A stretch of 64,000 nucleotides of DNA from Catenulispora sp. MAP5-51 (GTDB taxonomy: Bacteria; Actinomycetota; Actinomycetes; Streptomycetales; Catenulisporaceae): assembly GCF_041261205.1 (NCBI RefSeq), contig NZ_JBGCCH010000032.1, positions 1 to 64,000 on the forward strand, given 5' to 3'. Shown one piece after another: positions 45,479-54,163 of the stretch. The number at the start of each line of letters is the position of its first letter. Within the stretch, counting starts at the first letter, position 1. The notes under the pieces were generated by a model. That model ran no database searches and was not told the origin of the DNA. It saw only the letters and a list, made by a program, of their open reading frames with translations. Position numbers and translations under genes: made by a program.

Positions 45479-45516
45479 CGACCCCGCTTCCGTCCCGACC
45501 GATCACGCCTGGCACC

Positions 45517-46254
45517 ATGTCTGGTGCCATGCCGACCATCGCGCCAAAGCCAAAGCCAGCGCCAGGGCCCGAGAAGCCCGAGCCCCAGCCGCCGACGCTG
45601 CGCACAGCGCGCGCCGCGGTCTTCGCCGCGCTCTGTGTCCTGGTCGGCGCGGTCGGGCACGATGCTTTCTCGGTCGGCGCGATTCCCGTGTGGGCACTGT
45701 TCGTCGGCGGCGGCGCCGTCTTCCTGGTCGCGGCGCCGCTCACCCATCGCGAGCGCGGGCTGCCGACCATCCTGGTCCTGATGGCGGGCGTGCAGCTCGG
45801 GCTGCACCAGCTCTTCGCGGCCGCTCAGGACAGTGCCGACCACATGAGCATGCCGATGGCGATGCCGCCGCGCGGCGAGTTCTGGTGCGGCCACACCGAG
45901 CCGGCCGGGGTCACCCAGGCGATGCACAACGTCGCCATGCCGCCCATGGCCGCCGCGCCGCACCACTCGATGACCGGCGGCATGCTGGCCGCGCACGTCG
46001 TCGCCGCGCTGGTCGCCGCCTGGTGGCTGCGCCGCGGCGAGGCGGCGGTGTGGTCGCTGGCCCGCACGCTCGGGCTGGCGCTCATCGCGCCGCTGGTGCT
46101 GCTGGTCTGCGCGCTCGTGGCGGCGGCATGGACGCCGCCGCGGCGCGCCGCCGCGCTCGTCACGCGCACCCCGGCGCGGGTCGGGCCCGGGCGGCTCCTG
46201 CGCTTCGACGTCGCCCGGCGTGGACCGCCGATGACGGCCGCCGCATTCGTCTGA
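45517..46254 (+). CDS. Met/His-rich polytopic membrane protein of the copper locus
   Basis: 245 aa, no named family recognised. Pro-rich N-terminus, then about six membrane helices (AAVFAALCVLVGAVGHDAFSV, VWALFVGGGAVFLVAAPL, ILVLMAGVQLGLHQLFAAA, AAHVVAALVAAWWL, LGLALIAPLVLLVCALVAAAW). An exposed loop rich in Met and His (DHMSMPMAMPPRGEFWCGH, MPPMAAAPHHSMTGGM) could bind copper. Leads the YcnI-SCO1-PCuAC-CopCD genes. An ATG at 45529 is an alternative start; neither has a clear ribosome binding site. Confidence 0.7.
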   Translation: MSGAMPTIAPKPKPAPGPEKPEPQPPTLRTARAAVFAALCVLVGAVGHDAFSVGAIPVWALFVGGGAVFLVAAPLTHRERGLPTILVLMAGVQLGLHQLFAAAQDSADHMSMPMAMPPRGEFWCGHTEPAGVTQAMHNVAMPPMAAAPHHSMTGGMLAAHVVAALVAAWWLRRGEAAVWSLARTLGLALIAPLVLLVCALVAAAWTPPRRAAALVTRTPARVGPGRLLRFDVARRGPPMTAAAFV

Positions 46255-46367
46255 CACCGCTGCCGGGGGTCCTCGTGACTCCCCGACGCGTGCCGGTCCG
46301 GTGCGGCCCTCGACCGTCATCGATCCGCCACGCCCCATCCCCGCGTGGCCCCATCCCATGGATAGGC

Positions 46368-47177
46368 ATGTCCACGAAGCTCACCTCCGGCACGCGCCGG
46401 ACCGCTGTCCTGCTCGCCACCGCCGCCGCGTCGCTGCTCGCCGCGGCCTCGGCCGCCGAGGCGCACGTCACGGTGAACCCCAACTCCGTGTCGCAGGGCG
46501 GGTACACCAAGGTCTCCTTCCGGGTGCCGAACGAGGAGGCGAACGCCTCGACGACCGCCCTGGAGGTCGACATCCCGGTGGACCACCCGATCGCCTCGGT
46601 CTCGGTGCGGCCGGTCCCCGGCTGGACCGCGACGACGACCACCACACAGCTGGCCACGCCGATCAAGACCGGCGACGGCGAGGTCACCGCGGCGGTCAGC
46701 AAGATCGTCTGGACCGGCGGCAAGATCGACCCGGGGCAGTTCCAGGAGTTCGACGTCTCGCTCGGGCCGCTGCCGAAGGACACCGACCAGATCGTGTTCA
46801 AGGCGCTGCAGACCTACTCCGACGGCAACGTCGTCCGCTGGATCGACCTGCAGCAGCCCGGCCAGCCCGCGCCGGACCACCCGGCACCGGTGCTGCACCT
46901 GACGCCGGCCGCCGCCAACGGCAGCACGACCGGCGCGACCGGCTCGGGCAGCACGACCGCCCCGGCCGGCAGCACCGCCACCACCCCGACCGGCGCCCCG
47001 ACCACCGCACCCTCGGTGAGCCTGGCGGCCGACGGCGACGCCAAGGCCGGGTCCGGCAGCTCCAGCAGCAGCGACACCAGCGCCCGCACCCTGGGCGTCG
47101 CCGGCCTCATCGTCGGCGCCCTGGGCTTCGGCACCGCGATCGTCGCACTGCGCCGCAAAGACACCTCGTCCTCCTGA
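46368..47177 (+). CDS. YcnI-family (DUF1775) copper-binding membrane protein
   Basis: 269 aa. A signal peptide ends in AAEAHVTVNPNSV, leaving an N-terminal His as expected for YcnI copper binding. The DUF1775 beta domain follows (YTKVSFRVPNEEANASTTALEVDIP, VPGWTATTTTT, IVWTGGKIDPGQFQEFDVSLGPLP). Then comes a Ser/Thr/Gly linker and a C-terminal membrane helix (LGVAGLIVGALGFGTAIVAL) with a short tail. Extracytoplasmic copper handling with the SCO1 and PCuAC proteins downstream. Confidence 0.9.
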   Translation: MSTKLTSGTRRTAVLLATAAASLLAAASAAEAHVTVNPNSVSQGGYTKVSFRVPNEEANASTTALEVDIPVDHPIASVSVRPVPGWTATTTTTQLATPIKTGDGEVTAAVSKIVWTGGKIDPGQFQEFDVSLGPLPKDTDQIVFKALQTYSDGNVVRWIDLQQPGQPAPDHPAPVLHLTPAAANGSTTGATGSGSTTAPAGSTATTPTGAPTTAPSVSLAADGDAKAGSGSSSSSDTSARTLGVAGLIVGALGFGTAIVALRRKDTSSS

Positions 47178-47236
47178 GCCGGTCCTGAGCCGGCTCTGAA
47201 ACACACCTGATCCCGACCCGGAAGAGAAGAAGAATC

Positions 47237-47890
47237 ATGAACCCGCGGTCCACCCGGATCGCACGCCTCGTCCCGATGGCTGCGGCCATCGGGGCGCTGG
47301 CCGTGCTCAGCACCACCGCCTGCGCCAGCCCCTCCCAGGAGGTCGCGCAGGCCTCCGGGGTCTCCACGCAGCAGTCCGAGTACAAGGGCACCGAGCTGGC
47401 GATCCCCACCCCGATCCCGGCGGTCACCCTCACCGACTTCAACGGCAAGCCCTACGACCTGAAGGCCAACGCCGCCGGCAAGCTGACGCTGGTCTACTTC
47501 GGCTACACCCACTGCCCGGACGAGTGCCCGACCACCATGGCCGACCTGGCCTCGGCGCTGCGTCTGCTGCCGGCCGACAAGGCCGCCAAGGTGCAGGTCG
47601 TGTTCGTCACCACCGACCCGGACCGGGACACCGCGCCGGTGCTGAAGGCCTGGCTGGGCAAGTTCAACCCGGACTTCGTCGGCCTGACCGGCACGGTCGC
47701 ACAGGTCGACGACACCGCGAAGCTGGCCGCGACCCCGGTCGCGCCGCCGGTGAAGAACCCCGACGGCACGATCGAGGTGGACCACGGCACCCAGGTCAAC
47801 GCCTTCGGCACCGACGGCCTGGCACATGTGGTGTGGCTGGCCGGCGTCGCCCCGAAGGACATCGCCCACGACATCAACCTGCTGACGTGA
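47237..47890 (+). CDS. SCO1/SenC copper chaperone lipoprotein
   Basis: 217 aa. Lipoprotein signal (LSTTAC, Cys about 29). The thioredoxin-like fold carries the copper-binding CPDEC in GYTHCPDECPTTM (about 93-105) and the His ligand in IEVDHGTQVN near the end. It delivers copper to the CuA site of cytochrome c oxidase. Stop overlaps the PCuAC gene (GTGA). Confidence 0.93.
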   Translation: MNPRSTRIARLVPMAAAIGALAVLSTTACASPSQEVAQASGVSTQQSEYKGTELAIPTPIPAVTLTDFNGKPYDLKANAAGKLTLVYFGYTHCPDECPTTMADLASALRLLPADKAAKVQVVFVTTDPDRDTAPVLKAWLGKFNPDFVGLTGTVAQVDDTAKLAATPVAPPVKNPDGTIEVDHGTQVNAFGTDGLAHVVWLAGVAPKDIAHDINLLT

Positions 47891-48354
47891 ACCTCCCGCT
47901 GAGGGCCGGCGCGCTGGCCGCCCCGGTCGTGGTCCTGGCTGCCGGCGCAGGCCTGCTGCTGTGGTCCGGCGGCGGCGCCGGGCCGCACGGGGCGAAGCTG
48001 GCGGTGAGCGACGTCTACGTCCGCGAGCCGGCGAACCCCGCCGAGGCCGCGGCGTACTTCACCATCGCCAACTCCGGCGGCACCGACGACACGCTCACCG
48101 CGGTCGCGGCCTCGACCGGGCACGCCACGATGCACACCACCAACGGCGCCAAGATGGTCGCGCTGACCACGGCGCCGGTGCCCGCGCACGGGAGCCTGGA
48201 CTTCTCCCCCGGAGGCAACCACGTGATGATCGAGGATCCGGGACCGCTGAAGCCCGGGACCTCCGTGCGGCTGACATTGTCGTTCGCCGCCTCCGCGCCG
48301 ATCACGGTGACCGCGCCGGTGATCGGGATCGCCGATCAGGCACCGGGCCAATGA
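47887..48354 (+). CDS. PCu(A)C-type copper chaperone
   Basis: 155 aa. An N-terminal membrane anchor or signal (GALAAPVVVLAAGAGLLLW) precedes a cupredoxin-like domain. The H/M copper site HxxM...M...HxM is read in GHATMHTTNGAKM and GGNHVMIED. Works with SCO1 in copper delivery to the oxidase. GTG start at 47887 overlaps the SCO1 stop. Confidence 0.9.
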   Translation: MNLPLRAGALAAPVVVLAAGAGLLLWSGGGAGPHGAKLAVSDVYVREPANPAEAAAYFTIANSGGTDDTLTAVAASTGHATMHTTNGAKMVALTTAPVPAHGSLDFSPGGNHVMIEDPGPLKPGTSVRLTLSFAASAPITVTAPVIGIADQAPGQ

Positions 48355-48364
48355 GGACGGGGCG

Positions 48365-50137
48365 ATGAGGACCGCTCGGCCCGCGGCGGCGGCGAGGGCC
48401 GCCGCTCGGGCCGGCGGCACCGGCAGCGGCATACGCCGGTACGTCGTCGCGGCCCTGACCGCAGTCTTGTGTATATGGGGCCTGGCCAGCGCACCGATGG
48501 CGTCCGCGCACGCCACCGTGGTGACCACGGACCCGGCCGACGGCGCGCTGCTGGCTACCGCCCCGGCGCGGGTCACCGTCACCTACGACGAGGCGGTGTC
48601 CCTCCAGCTCGGCGCACTGCGGGTGTTCGCCCCGGACGGCTCGCAGGTCGAGGTCGGCACGGCCGACCACCTGGACGGCAAGCCGGAGACGGCATCCGTG
48701 CCGTTGAAGCCCGGCTTGAAGAACGGCACCTACGTCGTCTCCTGGCGGGTCATCTCAGCGGACTCCCATCCGGTGCGCGGCGCCTGGACGTTCTCCATCG
48801 GGACCACCTCCGCGCCGAACGCCGGAGGCGCCGCGGCCGCGCCGAGCGGTTCGCGCACGGTCGGCGTGCTGTTCGGCATCGCGCGCTGGCTGGCCTACCT
48901 CGGCTTCGCGGCGCTGGCCGGCGGCGCGCTGCTGCTGGTCGCCTTCGCCCCGAAGCTGGCCGGCGACCGGCGGCTGCGGCTGCTGATCGGCGGCGGCTGG
49001 TTCGCACTGCTGCTCGGCACCGTCGCCGCCCTGCTGTTGCAGGGTCCTTACGGCGGCGGGTTCGGCATCGGGCGCGTCACCGACGTGGACGTGCTGCGCG
49101 CGACCCTGAACACCCGCCTGGGCAAGGCCCTGGCCTGGCGGCTGATGCTGCTCGGCGCGGCCGGGGTGCTGGTGTCGTGGATCGCGACCCGGCTCGCCGA
49201 GTCCTCGGTGCGCACCCGGCGGGCGGTCGGCGGCGTCGGCGCGGCGCTGGCCGTGGGACTGGCGCTGACCTGGTCGGTCGCCGACCACTCCGGCACCGGC
49301 TCGCAGGTCGCGCTGGCGCTGCCGGCCGACGTGCTGCACCTGCTGGCGATGGCGGCGTGGGTCGGCGGTCTGGCCGCGCTGGCCTCGTCCGTATTGGGAC
49401 CCCAAGTCGTCGGCATCACCGACGACGAGCGCCTGAAGCTGGTCCGCCGTTTCTCGACCACGGCCTTCGCTGCGGTCTGCGTCCTGGCCGCCACCGGCGT
49501 CTACCAGAGCTGGCGCCAGGTCCGGCACTGGGACGCGCTGTTCGGCACCGACTACGGCCGGATGCTCGTCATCAAGTCCAGCCTCTTCCTGATCCTGCTA
49601 GCGCTGGGCTTCCTCGCGCGCCGGATCCTTGCGTTCCAGAAGCCTGCGCTCCAGACCCTCGCGGCCACCTCCCCGGAGCTGGCCCGGCTGCGGCGCTCGG
49701 TCGCGGCCGAGTTCGGCCTGGCGATCGTGGTGCTGGCGGTGACGGCGCTGCTCGTGGAGTCGCAGCCGGCCGCCGACACGGCGGCGAAGGCCGGCCCGGT
49801 GACGGTCGCCTCCCCGTTCGACACCGGATCCGCCGACGGCACCGGCACGGTGCGGGTCACGCTGGACCCGGCGCGGGTCGGCACGGCCCAGGTGGTCATC
49901 GACGTCCTGGACAAGACCGGCAAGCCGGAAGCGGTCCCCGAGGTCGACGCCTCGCTGGCGCTGCCGGCGCAGCAGCTGGGCCCGATCAAGATCAAGCTCC
50001 AGCCCGCCGGGCCGGGCCACTACACGGCGAGCGGCGTGGTCGTGCCGATGCCCGGCGCCTGGCAGGTGCTGGTCACGGTGCGGACCACCGACATCGACCA
50101 GGCCACGGTCATCCTGAACACCACTGTGAGCAAGTAA
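48365..50137 (+). CDS. CopC-CopD fusion, copper import/resistance membrane protein
   Basis: 590 aa. A signal peptide ends before HATVVTTDPADGALL, giving CopC its N-terminal copper His. The CopC domain (about 48-150) also has ISADSHPVRGAWTFSI. The CopD part (about 170-450) has about eight membrane helices (GIARWLAYLGFAALAGGALLLV, LPADVLHLLAMAAWVGGLAAL, YGRMLVIKSSLFLILLALGFL). The last 130 residues form an outside beta domain after a final helix. GAGG site before the ATG. Follows the PCuAC gene after 10 bases. Confidence 0.92.
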   Translation: MRTARPAAAARAAARAGGTGSGIRRYVVAALTAVLCIWGLASAPMASAHATVVTTDPADGALLATAPARVTVTYDEAVSLQLGALRVFAPDGSQVEVGTADHLDGKPETASVPLKPGLKNGTYVVSWRVISADSHPVRGAWTFSIGTTSAPNAGGAAAAPSGSRTVGVLFGIARWLAYLGFAALAGGALLLVAFAPKLAGDRRLRLLIGGGWFALLLGTVAALLLQGPYGGGFGIGRVTDVDVLRATLNTRLGKALAWRLMLLGAAGVLVSWIATRLAESSVRTRRAVGGVGAALAVGLALTWSVADHSGTGSQVALALPADVLHLLAMAAWVGGLAALASSVLGPQVVGITDDERLKLVRRFSTTAFAAVCVLAATGVYQSWRQVRHWDALFGTDYGRMLVIKSSLFLILLALGFLARRILAFQKPALQTLAATSPELARLRRSVAAEFGLAIVVLAVTALLVESQPAADTAAKAGPVTVASPFDTGSADGTGTVRVTLDPARVGTAQVVIDVLDKTGKPEAVPEVDASLALPAQQLGPIKIKLQPAGPGHYTASGVVVPMPGAWQVLVTVRTTDIDQATVILNTTVSK

Positions 50138-50148
50138 GCGAGAGTCCT

Positions 50149-51393
50149 GTGAAGCTCCCCACCCGCCGCGCCTTCCTGGCCACCGGCGCCACCGGCCTCG
50201 GCGGCGTCGCGATCGGTGCCACCGCCTCGGCCCTGCTGGTCGACGACGGCAGCAAAGCCACGCCGGCCGCCGACCGCGTCACCGGCCTCGGCACCGCGAC
50301 CGTCGCGGCCCCCTTCCCGCACCAGGCGGGCATCTCCGTCCCGGCGATCCAGCAGGGCCACGGCACCGTCGCCGCCTTCGACCTGCTCCCCGGCACGTCT
50401 CCGGCCCAGCTCAAGGCCCTGATGCGGGCCTGGAGCGCGGCCATCGCCGCCCTGTCCGCCGGCCGCTCCCCCGCCGCCGACGCCGACACCACCGCCCTGG
50501 GCAGCGGCCCCTGCTCCCTCACCATCACGGTCGGCTTCGGCCCCTCGCTGTTCGGCAAGGCCGGCCTCGATGCCGCCCGACGGCCGCCGCAGCTGGCGCC
50601 CCTTCCCGCCTTCGGCACCGAGAAGCTCGACGCCGCCCGCAGCGACGGCGACCTCGGCGTGGTGCTGGCCGCCGACGACGCGCTCGTGGTCTTCCACGCG
50701 CTGCGCACCCTGACGCGCGCCGCCGCCGGAACCGCCAAGCCGCGCTGGGTCATGTCCGGGTTCAGCCGCGCGCCGGGCTCCTCGCCCGACCCGACCGCCA
50801 CCGGCCGCAACCTCATGGGCCAGCTCGACGGGACCAACAACCCGGCGCCGGCGCAGCCGGACTTCGCGAGCAAGGTGTACGTCGCCCCCGACGACGCCAC
50901 GGCCTGGATGCGCGGCGGCTCCTACCTAGTCTTCCGCCGCATCAGGATGCTGCTGACCTCTTGGGACGCCCAGACCGTCGCCCAGCAGGAGCGGGTCATC
51001 GGCCGCCGCAAGGACACCGGCGCGCCGCTGTCCGGCGGCACCGAGCACACACCGGTCAACCTCGCGGGCCAGAACCCCGACGGCTCCCTGGCCATCCGCG
51101 GCGACGCCCACATCCGCCTGGCCGCCGCGGCCGGCAACGGCGGCGCCGCGATGCTGCGTCGCGGCCTGAGCTACGACGACGGCCTCACCGCCGACGGCGA
51201 ACCCGACGCCGGACTGCTGTTCCTGGCCTGGCAGGCCGATCCGGCCCGCGGCTTCATCCCGGTCCAGCAGCGGCTGACGCGCAATATGGACGCCTTGAAC
51301 CGGTTCACCACGCACGAGACCAGCGCGCTGTTCGCGATGGTCCCGGCCCCGGCGCCGGGTGGCTACTTGGGGCAGGCGCTGCTGGAGGGGTGA
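50149..51393 (+). CDS. Tat-exported DyP-type haem peroxidase (EfeB-like)
   Basis: 414 aa. A twin-arginine signal (TRRAFLATGATGLGGVAIGA) sends it folded across the membrane. The DyP motif GXXDG is MGQLDGTNNP, the proximal haem His is in GDAHIRLAAA, and RRGLSYDDG plus LLFLAWQADPARGFIPVQQRL are typical. The family peroxidises dyes or takes part in haem-iron release. The GTG at 50149 has GCGAGAG before it. End of the copper block, 11 bases after CopCD; in many actinobacteria the two are adjacent. Confidence 0.92.
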   Translation: MKLPTRRAFLATGATGLGGVAIGATASALLVDDGSKATPAADRVTGLGTATVAAPFPHQAGISVPAIQQGHGTVAAFDLLPGTSPAQLKALMRAWSAAIAALSAGRSPAADADTTALGSGPCSLTITVGFGPSLFGKAGLDAARRPPQLAPLPAFGTEKLDAARSDGDLGVVLAADDALVVFHALRTLTRAAAGTAKPRWVMSGFSRAPGSSPDPTATGRNLMGQLDGTNNPAPAQPDFASKVYVAPDDATAWMRGGSYLVFRRIRMLLTSWDAQTVAQQERVIGRRKDTGAPLSGGTEHTPVNLAGQNPDGSLAIRGDAHIRLAAAAGNGGAAMLRRGLSYDDGLTADGEPDAGLLFLAWQADPARGFIPVQQRLTRNMDALNRFTTHETSALFAMVPAPAPGGYLGQALLEG

Positions 51394-51406
51394 TGCCTTC
51401 GGCCCG

Positions 51407-52243
51407 TCACGGGCACTGATACTTCAGATCGCCGGCGCTCTGCGTCTCAGCTCCTGGCGCCAGCACCTGGGGATTGGTGATCCGGAACGTCGCGGTGACC
51501 GTCCCGCTCCCGGTCAGCTTCAGCTGCCAGGCCAGATGCACCTCCGGCGACTTGCCGCTCACCGTCTCGGCTCCCGTGACGGCCTGGGTCGTGTGGTTCT
51601 TCGCCGGGATGTCCCACTCGTAGTCCACGACCCCGGTCCCGCCGTTGGTCGTCAGCTCCGCGACCATGTCCACCGAGGTGTCGCAAATCCCGGAGGGCTT
51701 CACCGGAGCGTAGTTGTGCACGGAGATGCTCGAGATCTGCACCGGCCGCACGGCCTTCTTGTCCCGCAGCTGCACCGCCGCGAACGCCGCCGCCCCGAGC
51801 ACCGCGCCGACCAGCACGAGGCCGACGAAGCCGCGGATGACCCGGCTGGGCAGCCCGTCCTTCAGGTCCTTCTTCGCGGGCTCCTTGATCCCGTGGCCGG
51901 TCGCGGCGAGCCCGCTCACCGGCGCCGAGCCGAGCAGCAGCGCGACCGTGCGGGCGGCCGGCCCGGCCTCCGGCACGACCGGCGTGATCAGCCAGATGCG
52001 CCCGGCGTCCTGCACCAGGTCCAGCACCGGCAGCGTACCGGGCAGCAGCCCGCCGCGCGCCGCGACGGTCCGCTCGACCAGCCGTTCCACGCCCCCGGCC
52101 GCCTGTACCCGCGCCGGCTCGAACCGCAGCACGCCCAACGTGCCGCCGTCGGCTCCGGTGGCGGAGTACCAGACGCCGTCGGTGCTCCGCAGCACCTCCG
52201 GGCCGAGCTTCAGGCCCATCCCGGGCACACCGGCCTCGCTCAA
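51407..52243 (-). CDS. pseudokinase-like single-pass membrane protein
   Basis: 278 aa from a TTG at 52243 preceded by GGGGGGAG. The first 110 residues (LRSTDGVWYSATGADGGTLGVLRF, VERLVERTVAARGGLLPGTLPVLDLVQDAGRIWLITPVVPEAG) resemble the N-lobe and hinge of Ser/Thr kinases but have no glycine loop, lysine or catalytic loop. One membrane helix (VIRGFVGLVLVGAVLGAAAFAAV, about 143-165) leads to an outside Ig-like beta domain with two cysteines. Function unknown; the kinase similarity is a reading impression. Convergent with the DyP gene. Confidence 0.65.
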   Translation of the reverse strand: MSEAGVPGMGLKLGPEVLRSTDGVWYSATGADGGTLGVLRFEPARVQAAGGVERLVERTVAARGGLLPGTLPVLDLVQDAGRIWLITPVVPEAGPAARTVALLLGSAPVSGLAATGHGIKEPAKKDLKDGLPSRVIRGFVGLVLVGAVLGAAAFAAVQLRDKKAVRPVQISSISVHNYAPVKPSGICDTSVDMVAELTTNGGTGVVDYEWDIPAKNHTTQAVTGAETVSGKSPEVHLAWQLKLTGSGTVTATFRITNPQVLAPGAETQSAGDLKYQCP

Positions 52244-52367
52244 CGCACTCCCCCCAAGAAGTTCCAGTCGCACAGCGTCCCGCTGCGCACCTGATCCGCG
52301 CTTGCGGCAGTGTAGAGCGTCCGGGGACGATGGAGGGGCACCCCTTCCCGAAGAAAGAGCCCGAACG

Positions 52368-52883
52368 ATGCCCGTGACCCGTCTCAACCACGCCGTGCTG
52401 TTCGTCCGGGAGGTGGACCGCAGTGTGGCCTTCTACCGCGACCTGCTCGGATTCGAAGTGCTGACGCAGGCCCCTAACGCCGCGTTCCTCCGCGCACCCG
52501 GCTCCACCAACGACCACGACCTGGGCCTGTTCGCGGTCGGCGCGCAGGCCGGCTCCTCCGAGGCCGGCCGCTCCCGGGTGGGTCTGTACCACCTGGCGTG
52601 GGAAGTGGACACGCTCCAGGAACTGGCGCGCTTCGAGGACGTGCTGAAGCAGCACGGCGCCCTGGTCGGCGCCAGCGACCACGGCACCACCAAGGCCCTG
52701 TACGCGCACGACCCGGACGGCCTCGAGTTCGAGATGTCCTGGCTGGTGCCGGCCGACCTGGTCGCCGGCGCGCAGCTGCCGGAGGGCTCGTTCACGCTGC
52801 CGCTGGACCTGGCCAAGGAGATCGAGCGGTACGGCGCGACCCGGCGCGGCGGCGTCGGGATCTCGCACATCGTCGCGCCCTGA
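52368..52883 (+). CDS. VOC-family (glyoxalase/dioxygenase fold) protein
   Basis: 171 aa. Two beta-alpha-beta-beta-beta units: LNHAVLFVREVDRSVAFYRDLLGFEVL and GLYHLAWEVDTLQELARFEDVLKQHGALVGASDHGTTKALYAHDPDGLEFEMSW. Metal ligands His (LNHAV), His (YHLAW) and Glu (LEFEM) are at ring-cleaving dioxygenase-like positions. Substrate unknown. It is divergent from the pseudokinase-like gene with 124 bases between starts. Confidence 0.85.
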   Translation: MPVTRLNHAVLFVREVDRSVAFYRDLLGFEVLTQAPNAAFLRAPGSTNDHDLGLFAVGAQAGSSEAGRSRVGLYHLAWEVDTLQELARFEDVLKQHGALVGASDHGTTKALYAHDPDGLEFEMSWLVPADLVAGAQLPEGSFTLPLDLAKEIERYGATRRGGVGISHIVAP

Positions 52884-52940
52884 CGCCTCTGCTGCCCTGA
52901 ACTGCTCACTTCCCTGCCTCAGTGCAGCGTTTTGAGTGGC

Positions 52941-53255
52941 TCAGTGCAGCGCTTTGAGACCAATCACACACCCGACGATCCCGGCCAGCAGCAGCACCTT
53001 CGCCGCCGACACCGTCTCCCCGTCGAACACCATCCCGTACGCCACGGTCAGCACCGCCCCGATGCCCACCCAGACGGCATAGCCGGTGCCGACCGGGAGC
53101 GTGCGCAGCGCGTAGGCGAGCCCGGCCATGCTCAGCAGCAGCCCCACCCCGAACAGCGCCGTCGGCCCGAGCCGGTGCAGCCCCTCGGACTTGCCCAACG
53201 CGGTCGCCCAGACCGCTTCCATGCACCCCGAGACGGCCAGGACGATCCAGTCCAC
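52941..53255 (-). CDS. SMR-family small multidrug/guanidinium exporter
   Basis: 104 aa, four membrane helices, the normal SMR size. The essential membrane glutamate is in SGCMEAVWATALGKSEG, and RTLPVGTGYAVWVGIGAV and a C-terminal GIVGCVIGLKAL are typical of the Gdx/SugE side of the family. GTG at 53255 has AGGAGGTG 7 bases before; a longer upstream frame adds 41 non-family residues. I looked for a guanidine riboswitch in 53256-53416 and saw none. Confidence 0.9.
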   Translation of the reverse strand: MDWIVLAVSGCMEAVWATALGKSEGLHRLGPTALFGVGLLLSMAGLAYALRTLPVGTGYAVWVGIGAVLTVAYGMVFDGETVSAAKVLLLAGIVGCVIGLKALH

Positions 53256-53416
53256 CGCACCCACCTCCTGATGATCGGCCCATCCAACCAATCCGGGGGA
53301 CCACCGGGCCAATGCGAATCCCGTGAGCCCCGCCACCAGATAGTCTTGATGGGCCGCAGGTCCCACCTCTTCGACCACTTCTCATCACCTCTCATCACCT
53401 CTCTGGAGTCACCGGT

Positions 53417-54163
53417 ATGTCGCTGCCCAGCCAGCAGGCCCTGTCCGGGATGGTCGTCGCCATCGACGGCCCCTCCGGGTCGGGCAAGTCGAGCGTGTCG
53501 CGCGGGGTCGCGGCGCGGCTGGGGCTGCGCTACCTGGACACCGGCGCGCAGTACCGGGCGATGACGTACTGGATGCTGCAGAACAAGATCGACATCGCCG
53601 ACGCCGCCGCGGTCGCGGCCGACGCGGGGTCGCCGCGGATCGTCTCCGGGACCGACCCGGCCGCGCCGCGGATCAGCGTGGACGGCCACGACGTGGCCGC
53701 CGCGATCCGCGAGGCCGACGTCACGGGCACGGTGAGCGCGGTGGCCGCGGTGCCGGAGGTGCGGGCCCGGCTGATCGAGCTGCAACGGGAGATCATCGGG
53801 GCCGGCGGCATCGTGGTCGAGGGCCGGGACATCGCCTCGGTGGTGGCCCCGGACGCCGCGGCGAAGGTCTTCCTGACCGCCTCCGAGGACGCCCGCGCGG
53901 CCCGCCGCAGCGCGGAGAACACCGCGAACGGGACCAACGGCGGGGGCGCGGCCGACTCCGTGGCGGCCACCCGCGAGGCGCTGACCCGCCGCGACAGCGT
54001 CGACAGCCGGACCAACGCGCTGGCCGCGGCGCCGGGGGCGGTGGTGGTCGACGCCACCGAGCTGACACTGGAGCAGGTGATCGAGAAGGTCGCCGGCATC
54101 GTCATCCACACGGCCGAGGGCACCGCGCCGGACGCCTCCCAAGGGGTGGGACTCACCAGATGA
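53417..54163 (+). CDS. cmk: cytidylate kinase
   Basis: 248 aa. P-loop DGPSGSGKSSVSRG, LDTGAQYRAMTY, GRDIASVVAPDAAAKVFLTAS with its Arg-Asp, and RRDSVDSRTNAL identify CMP/dCMP kinase. It has a small Gly/Asn-rich insertion (NTANGTNGGG) in the lid region. First of cmk-plsC-der, the order known in streptomycetes; its stop overlaps plsC (ATGA). Confidence 0.94.
   Translation: MSLPSQQALSGMVVAIDGPSGSGKSSVSRGVAARLGLRYLDTGAQYRAMTYWMLQNKIDIADAAAVAADAGSPRIVSGTDPAAPRISVDGHDVAAAIREADVTGTVSAVAAVPEVRARLIELQREIIGAGGIVVEGRDIASVVAPDAAAKVFLTASEDARAARRSAENTANGTNGGGAADSVAATREALTRRDSVDSRTNALAAAPGAVVVDATELTLEQVIEKVAGIVIHTAEGTAPDASQGVGLTR

Noticed and set aside
53256-53416. Guanidine riboswitch before the SMR exporter
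   Set aside because: No conserved guanidine aptamer motifs could be read between the divergent starts.
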